Positions 53,472 through 61,971 of a stretch of DNA of 64,000 nucleotides are shown piece after piece (the stretch's first letter is position 1; each line of letters opens with the position of its first letter). The stretch is from NCBI GenBank assembly GCA_020161655.1, contig JAIUPC010000024.1, forward strand, positions 62,001 through 126,000, written 5' to 3'. A program made the translations under genes and the position numbers. The notes under the pieces are model-generated. The model did not search any database and was not told the DNA's origin. It saw nothing but the letters and a program-made list of their open reading frames with translations. The stretch comes from Pseudomonadota bacterium. Its GTDB lineage: Bacteria; Pseudomonadota; Alphaproteobacteria; Rhodobacterales; Rhodobacteraceae.

Positions 53472-54704
53472 ATGGTGAGGGTCGAGGATATCGGTTCACA
53501 AACTCTGCGGCTATGGCTGGATGGGCAGGCTCCCCAAGTCTCGCTGAGACTCGCGCACCGGGTGGCGGCGCGAGTGCTTTCCTACGGCGATCCGAGCCTC
53601 TGGAGCTATCCAGGCCATGAAAGCCCGGAAGATCTCCCCTCCGCCCGATGTGCGCTTTCGGTCATTCGGTCGAACCTTGTCCTTCAGGTCTTGGGCCAAG
53701 ATGCCGAAGCGTTCTCGGTGGACTGGCTGGAAACCTATGTTCGAGTGGCGGAACGGGACTACATCAACCTTCAGGATACTTTCGACCAGAATGTCGGCGA
53801 AGCACTCGCTGTCCCGATCGCGGGAATCCCGGGAGCGATTGTGCATCGACGCCCATTCAGCGACATGGATAGCGGCAGCCAGTTCCAGACGACCAGCATT
53901 TCAGGGTCTGCGGCGAGCGTGGTGTCAAGGGGCGCTTCCTTCGGGAGACCGACGCAACACGGTATGGAAAGGGACGATGCCGAATGGTGGAATGCAGTCC
54001 GCGCCGACGCAGCGGCCGCATTGAGCGGTGGCAATCCAGCCCTGCATTTGTCCCCCGGCCACGGCGCAGCATGGGTCAAAGTAAGAGACATTTGGCGCAA
54101 GCGTGGCAGAGACTGGGATTTCTGGATCGGATGGAATGAAGCAACCATCGAAGGCAAGACGCTGGATTTTGGGCTTCTGAAGGCGGTCGCAAACATCTCG
54201 GATGGCACTTGGTCGCAGGGACCGAAGGCGGTGGCGGAGGAGATCGCGCGGATAGAGGAGCGCCTGCGCCTGCTCGACCTCGTAGTGGAACTCAAGAGGA
54301 GCCTTGCTGAAGCGACTAGCGCCGCCGCGATCGGTGTCGCTTCCCCGCAGCAAAGGGGACACAACCAGCCACCGGACTTGATCGACGCATCAATGAAGGT
54401 CCGTGAAACTTCGACCGCCATCCGTGCTGCGCTAGACGAAGCAGAAACCGAGTTGGCCAAGCCCGACCCTGCGCCTTCGGCTCTCACAAGGATTGCGACG
54501 ACGCTCGCGGCTACCGTCGCGGTGGCGGCCAGCTATTGCGGGGACAAGCTGGACATCTTCATCACCAAAGCCGTCGAAGAGGGCGGCAGCGCTTTCGGAA
54601 AGTGGGGCGTCCCCACTCTGATCGCGTATTGGGCAACTCCGAACGGAACCATGCAGATGTTGATAAAGGGACTGTTCGATCTCGCATCCAAACTATCGCC
54701 TTAG
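53472..54704 (+). CDS. Unrecognised protein with GHNxPPD motif and C-terminal hydrophobic segment
   Basis: I do not recognise this 410-residue protein as a whole. Residues 55-130 are helical; the centre (about 160-230) has Trp-rich words (WWNAVRADAAAAL, DWDFWIGWNEATIEG, GTWSQGPKAVAEEIARIEERL). A motif RGHNQPPDLI lies near residue 302; GHNxPP strings recur in alphaproteobacterial hypothetical proteins, often of mobile or prophage origin, as far as I recall. Near the end ATTLAATVAVAASY could be membrane-associated. Codon use is less GC-biased than in murC and murB, suggesting transfer. A GGGGGA ribosome-binding site precedes the ATG. Confidence 0.65.
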   Translation: MVRVEDIGSQTLRLWLDGQAPQVSLRLAHRVAARVLSYGDPSLWSYPGHESPEDLPSARCALSVIRSNLVLQVLGQDAEAFSVDWLETYVRVAERDYINLQDTFDQNVGEALAVPIAGIPGAIVHRRPFSDMDSGSQFQTTSISGSAASVVSRGASFGRPTQHGMERDDAEWWNAVRADAAAALSGGNPALHLSPGHGAAWVKVRDIWRKRGRDWDFWIGWNEATIEGKTLDFGLLKAVANISDGTWSQGPKAVAEEIARIEERLRLLDLVVELKRSLAEATSAAAIGVASPQQRGHNQPPDLIDASMKVRETSTAIRAALDEAETELAKPDPAPSALTRIATTLAATVAVAASYCGDKLDIFITKAVEEGGSAFGKWGVPTLIAYWATPNGTMQMLIKGLFDLASKLSP

Positions 54705-54726
54705 CGATCTTTCGCCGGATGAACCG

Positions 54727-54774
54727 CCCCCCGGGGCGGGCGCGTTTCACACACCCCCCCCCGGGGCGGGCGCG
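54727..54774. repeat. Two copies of an 18-bp GC direct repeat
   Basis: CCCCCCGGGGCGGGCGCG occurs at 54727-54744 and 54757-54774, 12 bases apart, after the stop of the GHNxPP gene. Each copy contains the palindrome CCCCGGGG. Confidence 0.75.
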
Positions 54775-54830
54775 AAGGGGGAGTGGGGCTTGGTAGTAAC
54801 CGTGAGACATTGGCGTTGGGCGGCGCAAGA

Positions 54831-54853
54831 GTCGGGGTGAACCCCGACCTACG
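54831..54853. repeat. REP-like palindrome before murB
   Basis: The 18-base GTCGGGGTGAACCCCGAC (8-bp arms) followed by CTACG resembles short dispersed palindromes common between genes in Rhodobacteraceae. Only one copy is in this window. Confidence 0.5.
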
Positions 54854-54899
54854 TTGATGCGCTTGCCTTCCTCTCCTGCCCGCTCTAACCAACCCGACC

Positions 54900-55820
54900 A
54901 TGACCGAGATGCTTCCCCCCGTGCGTGGCACGTTGACGCCTGAGCGGCCCCTGGCCGACCTGACCTGGCTTCGGGTCGGCGGGCCGGCGGAGTGGCTGTT
55001 CCAGCCGGCGGATGTTGACGACCTTTCGGCGTTCCTTGCGGCGCTGCCTGAGGATGTGTCCGTGTTTCCGATGGGGGTGGGGTCGAACCTGATCGTCCGG
55101 GATGGCGGCATAAGGGGTGTGGTGATCCGGCTTGGCCGGGGCTTCAATGGCATCTCCGTCGCGGGCAACCGCGTCACCGCCGGGGCGGCAGCACTTGATG
55201 CCCATGTGGCGCGGAAGGCGGCGGAGGCGGGGGTGGACCTTACCTTCCTCCGCACCATTCCCGGCGCCATGGGCGGGGCGGTCAGGATGAATGCGGGCTG
55301 CTATGGCAGCTACACCGCCGATCATTTCATCCAAGCGACGGTGGTGATGCGCGATGGCTCCTTCCGGACCATCGGCAAGGACGAGGCCGGGTTTGGTTAT
55401 CGTTCTTCCGCCTTGCCGGAGGGCGCGGTGATCGTCGAGGCGGTTCTGGAGGGCGAGGGCGGCGATCCCGAAGCGCTGAATGCGCGGATGGAGGAGCAGC
55501 TTGCCAAGCGCGATGCGACCCAGCCGGTCAAGGACCGCTCTGCCGGGTCGACCTTCCGCAATCCGGCGGGCTATTCCTCGACCGGGCGGGCGGACGATGT
55601 CCACGACCTCAAGGCCTGGACGCTGATCGACCGGGCGGGGCTGCGTGGCCACAGGCTCGGCGGGGCGCAGATGAGCGAGAAGCATCCGAATTTTCTCATC
55701 AACACCGGCGGGGCGACGGCGGCGGACCTGGAGGGCCTCGGCGAATACGTGCGCGAGAAGGTGCGCGCGGAAAGCGGCCATGACCTTCAGTGGGAAGTGA
55801 TCCGGATCGGGGATCGTTGA
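54900..55820 (+). CDS. murB: UDP-N-acetylenolpyruvoylglucosamine reductase
   Basis: A 306-residue FAD enzyme of the short (type II) MurB class. [40 protein letters not shown] and [16 protein letters not shown] are the FAD and substrate loops; [10 protein letters not shown] holds the catalytic Ser. It reduces UDP-GlcNAc-enolpyruvate to UDP-MurNAc. It is preceded by the inserted gene and repeats, so it may have its own promoter. Confidence 0.95.
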   Translation: MTEMLPPVRGTLTPERPLADLTWLRVGGPAEWLFQPADVDDLSAFLAALPEDVSVFPMGVGSNLIVRDGGIRGVVIRLGRGFNGISVAGNRVTAGAAALDAHVARKAAEAGVDLTFLRTIPGAMGGAVRMNAGCYGSYTADHFIQATVVMRDGSFRTIGKDEAGFGYRSSALPEGAVIVEAVLEGEGGDPEALNARMEEQLAKRDATQPVKDRSAGSTFRNPAGYSSTGRADDVHDLKAWTLIDRAGLRGHRLGGAQMSEKHPNFLINTGGATAADLEGLGEYVREKVRAESGHDLQWEVIRIGDR

Positions 55821-55858
55821 GGCGGTTTTTTACCGCCCGGTCGCCCAAAGCGACCGGG
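55821..55858 (+). terminator. Double hairpin after murB
   Basis: GGCGGT ttttt ACCGCC starts at the base after the murB stop and is followed by the perfect 9-bp CCCGGTCGC / GCGACCGGG with a 5-base loop. The two stems share CC, so they may be alternatives. Confidence 0.6.
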
Positions 55859-55860
55859 CC

Positions 55861-55914
55861 GCGCCGGCCCGCCCCCACGGGGCGGCGCGATGGCGCCACC
55901 CCGCGGGCCGGCGC
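55861..55914. repeat. 12-bp perfect inverted repeat between murB and marC
   Basis: GCGCCGGCCCGC (55861-55872) and GCGGGCCGGCGC (55903-55914) are exact complements around a 30-base GC-rich centre. It could form a cruciform or serve as a bidirectional transcript end for the convergent pair. Confidence 0.65.
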
Positions 55915-55959
55915 TGCCCTTCGTTGTGACGGATAAAGGCGATCAGAGTAGGATTGCCG

Positions 55960-56625
55960 CTAATTGGCCGGCGCGCTCAAGGGGCTGTCGGCCGCGGCGG
56001 GCACGTCGATGATCCCGACCGACGAAAGCCCGCCGATCACGGAATCGACCGCGACGGTGGCCAGGACGATGCCCATGACCCGGCTGATGATCGAGGCGCC
56101 GGTGCGGCCGATGATCCTTTGCATCTGCGAGGCAAGGAGCAAAAGCCCGAGCGTCACCAGAAGCACGACCATCAGCAGCGCCGCCGTCACCGTCTGGTCA
56201 CCGATGGAATTGCGGTGGTTGTCGGTCAGGATCACCACGGCGAGCATGGCGCCGGGCGAGGCGATGGAGGGCATGGCAAGGGGAAAGACCGCGCCGTCGA
56301 GATGGTCACGCTCGGCCTGTTCGATCTCGGCCTCGGGTTTTGACTCGCCGAAGATCATGGTGAGGGCGAAGAGGAAAAGGATGATGCCGCCGGCGATCTG
56401 GAACGAGCCGAGGCGCATCCCGATGGATTCCATCAGCACCTGGCCGCCGACGAGGAAGGCCAGAAGCACCACCGCCGCCACCGCGACGGCGCGGATGGCG
56501 AGGCGGGCATGGAGCCGCCTTGGCACATTCTGGGTGACGTAGAGAAAGACCGGCAGCGACCCGATCGGGTCGATGACCACGAAGAGGATGACGAATTCCC
56601 GGATCATGCTTTGCCAGTCGAACAT
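55960..56625 (-). CDS. MarC family inner membrane protein
   Basis: A 221-residue protein with six hydrophobic segments. FVILFVVIDPIGSLPVFLYVT near the N terminus, FQIAGGIILFLFAL and PLAMPSIASPGAMLAVVIL are MarC signatures. The role of the family is unresolved. The ATG follows AAAGG at six bases; an ATG eight codons upstream is possible. It runs against the dcw genes, dividing murB from ddl, so ddl and the genes after it need their own promoter (in the gap 56626-56770). Confidence 0.9.
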   Translation of the reverse strand: MFDWQSMIREFVILFVVIDPIGSLPVFLYVTQNVPRRLHARLAIRAVAVAAVVLLAFLVGGQVLMESIGMRLGSFQIAGGIILFLFALTMIFGESKPEAEIEQAERDHLDGAVFPLAMPSIASPGAMLAVVILTDNHRNSIGDQTVTAALLMVVLLVTLGLLLLASQMQRIIGRTGASIISRVMGIVLATVAVDSVIGGLSSVGIIDVPAAADSPLSAPAN

Positions 56626-56770
56626 CGGAACCTTTCTGCTGCGATTCATCCTGACATAGGCGAGGCTCGGCGAACACGCAATTTCCGCGGAACAAAAGAC
56701 TTTTGCAATCCTGCCGAAGCAGTTACAGTGACCATGCAAACCCGGGCAAACCGGGAATGAAAGGCAAAAC

Positions 56771-57694
56771 GTGGCGGGCATGTCGAGCAGGGCAGCCCCC
56801 AAGGTGGCGGTACTGATGGGCGGCCTTTCCGCAGAGCGGGATGTGTCGCTGTCGAGCGGGCGCGAATGCGCCAACGCCCTGAGGGAGGCGGGTTATGAAG
56901 TGGTCGAGCTTGATGCTGGCCGCGACCTTGCTGCACGCCTTGCGGAGATAAAGCCCGACGTCTGTTTCAACGCGCTCCACGGTCGCTGGGGCGAGGATGG
57001 CTGCGTTCAGGGCCTGCTTGAATGGCTGGGCATTCCCTATACGCATTCCGGCGTGCTGGCCTCGGCGCTGGCGATGGACAAGAGCCGGGCCAAGGACACG
57101 TTCCGCGGGGCGGGCCTGCCGGTCGTCGAAAGCCTGATCGCGCCGGCGATCGAAGTGCGGCAGCGTCATGTGATGCAGCCGCCCTATGTGGTGAAGCCCA
57201 ACAACGAAGGCTCGTCGGTCGGGGTCTATATCGTGCATGAGGCGGCGAACGGGCCGCCGAAGCTCGATCCCGGGATGCCCGAGGCGGTCATGGTCGAGAC
57301 CTATGTGCCGGGGCGGGAGTTCACCTGTTCGGTCTTTGGCGACCGCACCGTCTGCGTGACCGAGATCATCACCGCGGGCTGGTACGACTATCATGCGAAA
57401 TATGCCCCCGGCGGGTCGCGGCATGTCTGCCCGGCGGAGATTCCGGCAGAGATTTCCGACGCCATCATGGATATTGCCCTTCGCGCGCACCGGGCGCTGG
57501 GGTGCCGTGGCCTCAGCCGCTGCGATTTCCGCTGGGATGACAGCCGGGGGCTGGCGGGACTTTACCTCCTTGAGATCAACACCCAGCCGGGGATGACGCC
57601 GACCTCGCTCGCGCCCGAACAGGCAGCGGCGGGGGGGATGAGCTTTCCGGACCTCTGCAAATGGATCGTGGAGGATGCCTCATGCGGGCGCTAG
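56771..57694 (+). CDS. ddl: D-alanine--D-alanine ligase
   Basis: A 307-residue ATP-grasp ligase. [17 protein letters not shown] and [21 protein letters not shown] (in outline [14 protein letters not shown]) are the N-terminal motifs, [14 protein letters not shown] the ATP loop and [15 protein letters not shown] the Mg site near the C terminus. It starts at GTG after AAAGG. The final codons overlap the ftsQ start. Confidence 0.96.
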   Translation: MAGMSSRAAPKVAVLMGGLSAERDVSLSSGRECANALREAGYEVVELDAGRDLAARLAEIKPDVCFNALHGRWGEDGCVQGLLEWLGIPYTHSGVLASALAMDKSRAKDTFRGAGLPVVESLIAPAIEVRQRHVMQPPYVVKPNNEGSSVGVYIVHEAANGPPKLDPGMPEAVMVETYVPGREFTCSVFGDRTVCVTEIITAGWYDYHAKYAPGGSRHVCPAEIPAEISDAIMDIALRAHRALGCRGLSRCDFRWDDSRGLAGLYLLEINTQPGMTPTSLAPEQAAAGGMSFPDLCKWIVEDASCGR

Positions 57695-58614
57695 GCGGAC
57701 AGTCAACGGGAGGGCGGGCCCACGGCGGCGCAAAGAGCCGCTACCGCGAGGAAAGCCGGCGCGAGAAGCGCGATCCGGCGCCGTCGCGCCTGTCATACAA
57801 GATCGAAAGGCTGTGGCTCACGCCGCTCTTCCGCCTCGGCATCCGCGTCGGCCTGCCTTTCGCGCTGGCCTTTGCGGTGGGGGCGCTCTGGCTTGCCGAT
57901 GCCGGGCGTCGGGATGCGATCCGGCTGGCTTATGAACATGTCCGCACCTCGATCCAGGAGCGGCCCGAGTTCATGGTGACGATGATGGCGGTCGATGGTG
58001 CGTCGGAGCCGGTCGACCGGGCGATCCGGTCGATGCTGCCGGTCGAACTGCCGGTCTCGTCCTTCCAGCTTGACCTTGAGGCGATGCGCGCGACGATCGA
58101 GCAGATCGACGCCGTCGCTTCGGCGGAGCTTCATGTCCGCAAGGGCGGCGTCCTCCAGATCACCGTGGCCGAGCGGCAGCCGGAGATCCTCTGGCGCAGT
58201 GCCTACGGGCTGGAGATGCTCGACCGCACCGGGCACCGGGTGGCGACGCTTCTGGACCGTTCGGCGCGGCCCGAACTGCCGGTGATCGCCGGCGAGGGCG
58301 CGGACGGGCAGGTTGACGAGGCGCTGAGGCTTTTCGCCGCCGCCGGCCCGCTTGGGCCAAGGGTCCGAGGGCTTATCCGCATCGGCGAGCGGCGTTGGGA
58401 CGTGGTCCTTGACCGCGACCAGCGCATCCTGCTGCCCGAGGACGATCCTGTCTCGGCGCTTCAGCGGGTGGCCGCCCTCGACAGCGCGCAGGACATGATG
58501 GCGCGCGACCTCACCATCGTCGACATGCGCAATTCCGCACGGCCGACCGTGCGCCTTGCCGCTTCTTCCAGCGAACTTCTCACCAGCCAGATTACCGGGG
58601 CCTCCGCACCATGA
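57682..58614 (+). CDS. ftsQ: Cell division protein FtsQ
   Basis: A 310-residue bitopic protein: a basic cytoplasmic tail of about 50 residues ([17 protein letters not shown]), one membrane segment (about 57-77; [16 protein letters not shown]), then the POTRA domain ([13 protein letters not shown]) and the beta domain ([11 protein letters not shown]). FtsQ connects early and late divisome proteins. The ATG follows GGAGG at seven bases and overlaps the end of ddl by 13 bases. Confidence 0.92.
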   Translation: MRALGGQSTGGRAHGGAKSRYREESRREKRDPAPSRLSYKIERLWLTPLFRLGIRVGLPFALAFAVGALWLADAGRRDAIRLAYEHVRTSIQERPEFMVTMMAVDGASEPVDRAIRSMLPVELPVSSFQLDLEAMRATIEQIDAVASAELHVRKGGVLQITVAERQPEILWRSAYGLEMLDRTGHRVATLLDRSARPELPVIAGEGADGQVDEALRLFAAAGPLGPRVRGLIRIGERRWDVVLDRDQRILLPEDDPVSALQRVAALDSAQDMMARDLTIVDMRNSARPTVRLAASSSELLTSQITGASAP

Positions 58615-59942
58615 CCGATCTTTGCCAGACCCAAAGAGCCATGCGCAACATCCGGCGGGCCGCGCTTCAACGCGGGCTGGTCGCGGTGCTTGATGTCGGC
58701 ACATCGAAGATCGCCTGCCTTGTCCTGAAGTTCGATCCGGGTGAGTCGGTGCGCGAGGATGGCCTCGGCTCGCTCGCCGGGCAGACGCAGTTCCGCGTCA
58801 TCGGCGCGGCGACGACCCGGTCGCGCGGCGTGCGCTTCGGCGAGGTCGACGCGATGCAGGAGACGGAGCGCGCGATCCGCACCGCCGTGCAGGCGGCGCA
58901 GAAGATGGCGCAGGTCAGGGTCGATCATGTCATCGCCTGTTTTTCCGGCGCGTATCCGCGGAGCTACGGCCTTGCCGGGGAGGTGCAGCTGACCGAAGGC
59001 CAGGTGAGCGAGCAGGACGTGGCGCGGGTGCTGGCCGCCTGCGACGTGCCGGATTTCGGCGCCGGGCGCGACGTGCTGCATGCCCATCCGGTCAACTTCG
59101 CCATCGACCACCGTTCGGGCTTCGGCGATCCGCGCGGCCATGTCGGCAGCAAGCTGGCCGCCGACATGCACCTGCTGACCACGGACTCGGTCGCGGTGCA
59201 GAACCTTCTCTACTGCATCAAGCGCTGCGATCTTGAGATCGCGGGCATCGCCTCATCGGCATATGTCGCGGGCCTCGCGAGCCTTGTGGAGGATGAGCAG
59301 GAACTGGGCGCGGCCTGCATCGACATGGGCGGCGGTTCCACCGGCATCTCGATCTTCTTCAAGAAGCACATGATCTTTGCCGATAGCGTGCGGCTGGGCG
59401 GCGACCATGTCACCGGCGACATCTCCAAGGGCCTAAGGGTATCGGCGACGACGGCGGAGCGGATCAAGACGATGAACGGCGGCATCCATGCCACCGGCAT
59501 GGACGACCGCGAGATGATCGAGATCGGCGGCGACAGCGGCGACTGGGAAAAGGACCGCCGCAAGGTCAGCCGGACCGAGCTGATCGGCATCATGCGGCCG
59601 CGCGTCGAGGAGATATTGGAAGAGGCGCGGGGCGTCCTTGATGCGGCGGGCTTCGACCAGCTTCCGAGCCAGCAGATCGTGCTGACGGGCGGCGCCAGCC
59701 AGATCCCCGGTCTCGACATGCTGGCGGCGCGAATCCTCGGCCAGAACGTGCGACTCGGGCGGCCTCTTCGCGTCCAGGGATTGCCGCAGGCGGCGACCGG
59801 CCCTTCGTTTTCTTCAACCGTAGGCCTGTGCCTGTTCGCGGCGCACCCGCAGGACGAGTGGTGGGATTTCGAGATCCCTGCCGAACGCTACCCCGCGCGG
59901 TCGCTGCGCCGGGCGATGAAATGGTTTAAAGACAACTGGTAA
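58611..59942 (+). CDS. ftsA: Cell division protein FtsA
   Basis: A 443-residue actin-fold ATPase that tethers FtsZ to the membrane. VAVLDVGTSKIACLV (phosphate 1), CIDMGGGSTGISIF (phosphate 2) and VLTGGASQIPGLDMLA (adenosine) are conserved, and the C-terminal amphipathic helix SLRRAMKWFKDNW is the membrane anchor. The start overlaps ftsQ by four bases. A gap of about 170 bases separates it from ftsZ. Confidence 0.95.
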   Translation: MTDLCQTQRAMRNIRRAALQRGLVAVLDVGTSKIACLVLKFDPGESVREDGLGSLAGQTQFRVIGAATTRSRGVRFGEVDAMQETERAIRTAVQAAQKMAQVRVDHVIACFSGAYPRSYGLAGEVQLTEGQVSEQDVARVLAACDVPDFGAGRDVLHAHPVNFAIDHRSGFGDPRGHVGSKLAADMHLLTTDSVAVQNLLYCIKRCDLEIAGIASSAYVAGLASLVEDEQELGAACIDMGGGSTGISIFFKKHMIFADSVRLGGDHVTGDISKGLRVSATTAERIKTMNGGIHATGMDDREMIEIGGDSGDWEKDRRKVSRTELIGIMRPRVEEILEEARGVLDAAGFDQLPSQQIVLTGGASQIPGLDMLAARILGQNVRLGRPLRVQGLPQAATGPSFSSTVGLCLFAAHPQDEWWDFEIPAERYPARSLRRAMKWFKDNW

Positions 59943-59990
59943 ACCCACGATGTTGATGTGTCGGCAAGATGCCGCTTACGAGTTCCGATC

Positions 59991-60010
59991 AGGCACTATA
60001 TTTTGTGCGA
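59991..60010. promoter_or_regulatory. Possible ftsZ promoter element with GCAC-N8-GTGC dyad
   Basis: The ftsA-ftsZ gap contains TATATT (59998-60003) inside the dyad GCAC tatatttt GTGC. It is the most AT-rich point of the gap and could be a -10 with an overlapping operator. No clear -35 is seen. Confidence 0.3.
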
Positions 60011-60113
60011 TTGCAGCGATTTTGGCGTGACCTAAGGCCAAGTCGTCGGTAAAATCGGTCCAATGCGGATAAGGGGCCCGGCCATGACCGGGAAAACGAC
60101 AGGCGGATAGGAC

Positions 60114-61751
60114 ATGGCATTGAATTTGACGATGACGGAACGTGAGGACCTAAAGCCAAGGATCACGGTTTTCGGGGTTGGCGGTGCGGGCGGCAATGCT
60201 GTCAACAACATGATTCAGAAGCAGCTTGAGGGGGTCGAGTTCGTCGTCGCGAACACCGACGCGCAGGCGCTTCAGCAAAGCCATGCGCCGGCGCGCATCC
60301 AGATGGGCGTGCGCGCCACCGAAGGTCTGGGCGCCGGGGCGCGTCCTGCTGTCGGTGCGGCCGCTGCCGAGGAAACCATCGAGGAGATCGTCGATCACCT
60401 CGCCGGTGCCCATATGTGCTTCATCACCGCCGGCATGGGTGGCGGCACCGGAACCGGCGCGGCCCCGATCATCGCGCAGGCCGCGCGGGAGCTTGGCGTC
60501 CTGACCGTCGGCGTCGTGACGAAGCCCTTCCAGTTCGAAGGCGCCAAGCGGATGCGTCAGGCCGAGGAGGGCATCGAGGCCCTGCAGAAGGTCGTCGATA
60601 CGCTCATCATCATTCCGAACCAGAACCTCTTCCGCCTCGCCAATGAAAAGACCACCTTCACCGAGGCCTTCGCGCTGGCGGATGACGTGCTCTACCAGGG
60701 CGTCAAGGGTGTCACCGACCTGATGGTGAAGCCGGGCCTCATCAACCTCGACTTCGCCGATGTCCGCTCGGTGATGGACGAGATGGGCAAGGCGATGATG
60801 GGCACCGGCGAGGCCGCCGGCGACGATCGCGCGATCCAGGCGGCGGAGAAGGCGATTGCCAACCCGCTGCTGGACGAGATCAGCCTGAAGGGCGCCAAGG
60901 GGGTTCTCATCAACATCACCGGCGGTCACGACCTGACGCTCTTTGAACTGGACGAAGCCGCCAACCGCATCCGCGAAGAAGTCGATCCCGACGCCAACAT
61001 CATCGTCGGCTCGACGCTGGATGACTCGATGGAAGGCAACATGCGGGTTTCGGTCGTGGCGACCGGCATCGACGCCGCCGTGTCGCATGTCGACATGCCG
61101 ACGCCGCGCCGCCGCATGGCCGAGCCGCTGCCGGCCCCGGTCCATGTCCATGCCGCGCCGGAACGCGCGCCGCAGCCCGAAGCGCCGCGCGCCTCGGACA
61201 ATGCCTTCCGCCTGAGCCGCGAGGAGCGGGTCGAGGAGCCGGTCCGCGAGGAGCCCGCGCGCCACGCGCCGCGCACGCTCTTCGACGATGACAGCGCCGA
61301 TGACGATCTGCCGCCGCCGGTCTACCGTCCGACCCAGGCGCAGGCCGCGCCGCAGTCCTTCCATGTCGAGGATGACGCGGAAAGCTTCGTGGCGCCGCGC
61401 GCCCGCGCTGCCGGAACCCCGTCGCCCGAGGCGCTGGCGCGTCTGCAGGCTGCGGTCAACCGCCAGCCGGCTTCCGCCGCCCAGACCCGCGCCGCAGCAC
61501 CGCAGGCCCCTGCCGCGCCTGCGGCCGCCCACCCCTCGCGGATGCCGGAAAAGCCGCGCTTCGGCATCAACACGCTGCTGAACCGGATGGCGGGTCATGC
61601 CTCGGACCAGAGCGCGCCGCCCGCGGCCCGGACCCAGCCGGCGATGCGCCAGCAACCCCGGATCAACTCGTCGTTCGACGACGAACCGGAGGCCGACCCA
61701 GACCAGGAGCGCATCGAAATCCCCGCGTTCCTGCGTCGCCAGGCAAACTGA
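60114..61751 (+). CDS. ftsZ: Cell division GTPase FtsZ
   Basis: A 545-residue tubulin homologue forming the division ring. [18 protein letters not shown] begins the core, [15 protein letters not shown] is the GTP signature near residue 108, [12 protein letters not shown] the T7 loop region. After about residue 320 comes a long Pro/Ala/Arg-rich linker of about 210 residues, typical of alphaproteobacteria, and then the C-terminal peptide [12 protein letters not shown], which binds FtsA. A terminator follows, closing the division part of the cluster. Confidence 0.97.
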   Translation: MALNLTMTEREDLKPRITVFGVGGAGGNAVNNMIQKQLEGVEFVVANTDAQALQQSHAPARIQMGVRATEGLGAGARPAVGAAAAEETIEEIVDHLAGAHMCFITAGMGGGTGTGAAPIIAQAARELGVLTVGVVTKPFQFEGAKRMRQAEEGIEALQKVVDTLIIIPNQNLFRLANEKTTFTEAFALADDVLYQGVKGVTDLMVKPGLINLDFADVRSVMDEMGKAMMGTGEAAGDDRAIQAAEKAIANPLLDEISLKGAKGVLINITGGHDLTLFELDEAANRIREEVDPDANIIVGSTLDDSMEGNMRVSVVATGIDAAVSHVDMPTPRRRMAEPLPAPVHVHAAPERAPQPEAPRASDNAFRLSREERVEEPVREEPARHAPRTLFDDDSADDDLPPPVYRPTQAQAAPQSFHVEDDAESFVAPRARAAGTPSPEALARLQAAVNRQPASAAQTRAAAPQAPAAPAAAHPSRMPEKPRFGINTLLNRMAGHASDQSAPPAARTQPAMRQQPRINSSFDDEPEADPDQERIEIPAFLRRQAN

Positions 61752-61756
61752 CGCAA

Positions 61757-61770
61757 GGTCACATGTGACC
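61757..61770. promoter_or_regulatory. 14-bp perfect palindrome after ftsZ (GGTCACATGTGACC)
   Basis: A perfect palindrome with no loop, five bases after the ftsZ stop and just before its terminator. Such loop-less palindromes are more like protein-binding sites than RNA hairpins; TCACA/TGTGA words are those of CRP/FNR-type sites. Confidence 0.45.
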
Positions 61771-61772
61771 GG

Positions 61773-61803
61773 AAGGGCCGGAGCGATCCGGCCTTTTTCT
61801 TTT
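61773..61803 (+). terminator. Rho-independent terminator of ftsZ
   Basis: Stem GGCCGGA gcga TCCGGCC (extended by AAG/TTT) followed by TTTTTCTTTTT. Confidence 0.9.
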
Positions 61804-61903
61804 TGCAATCAAGGGATTGCGCAAAGTTTCGCTGCATTGCGGCTTCATGACGCTGCTTTGCAGCATCATTGTTACATTCCGTTGCAAAGAGTGAGTTGAG
61901 ATT

Positions 61904-61971
61904 GGCCCCCATCATCTTTACCTCAGGTTCACAAATAATAAGGGGGCCCATGTTCGGGCTTGCGGGCTGAC
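61904..61971 (+). promoter_or_regulatory. lpxC leader: SD-pairing element and six-codon mini-ORF
   Basis: GGCCCCC (61904-61910) is complementary to GGGGGCC (61942-61948), which contains the only strong ribosome-binding-like AGGGGG. That site is followed by ATG TTC GGG CTT GCG GGC TGA (61950-61970), and the lpxC GTG starts one base after the stop. The layout would allow control by SD masking and re-initiation. Confidence 0.45.

Noticed and set aside
59943-60113. CtrA or CcrM control of ftsZ
   Set aside because: No TTAA-N7-TTAA pair or GANTC site is visible in the gap before ftsZ.
61960-61971. TTG as the lpxC start
   Set aside because: Kept only as an alternative: the GTG twelve bases later gives the family-like MQTT start and lies next to the stop of the mini-ORF. 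Neither has a good ribosome-binding site.
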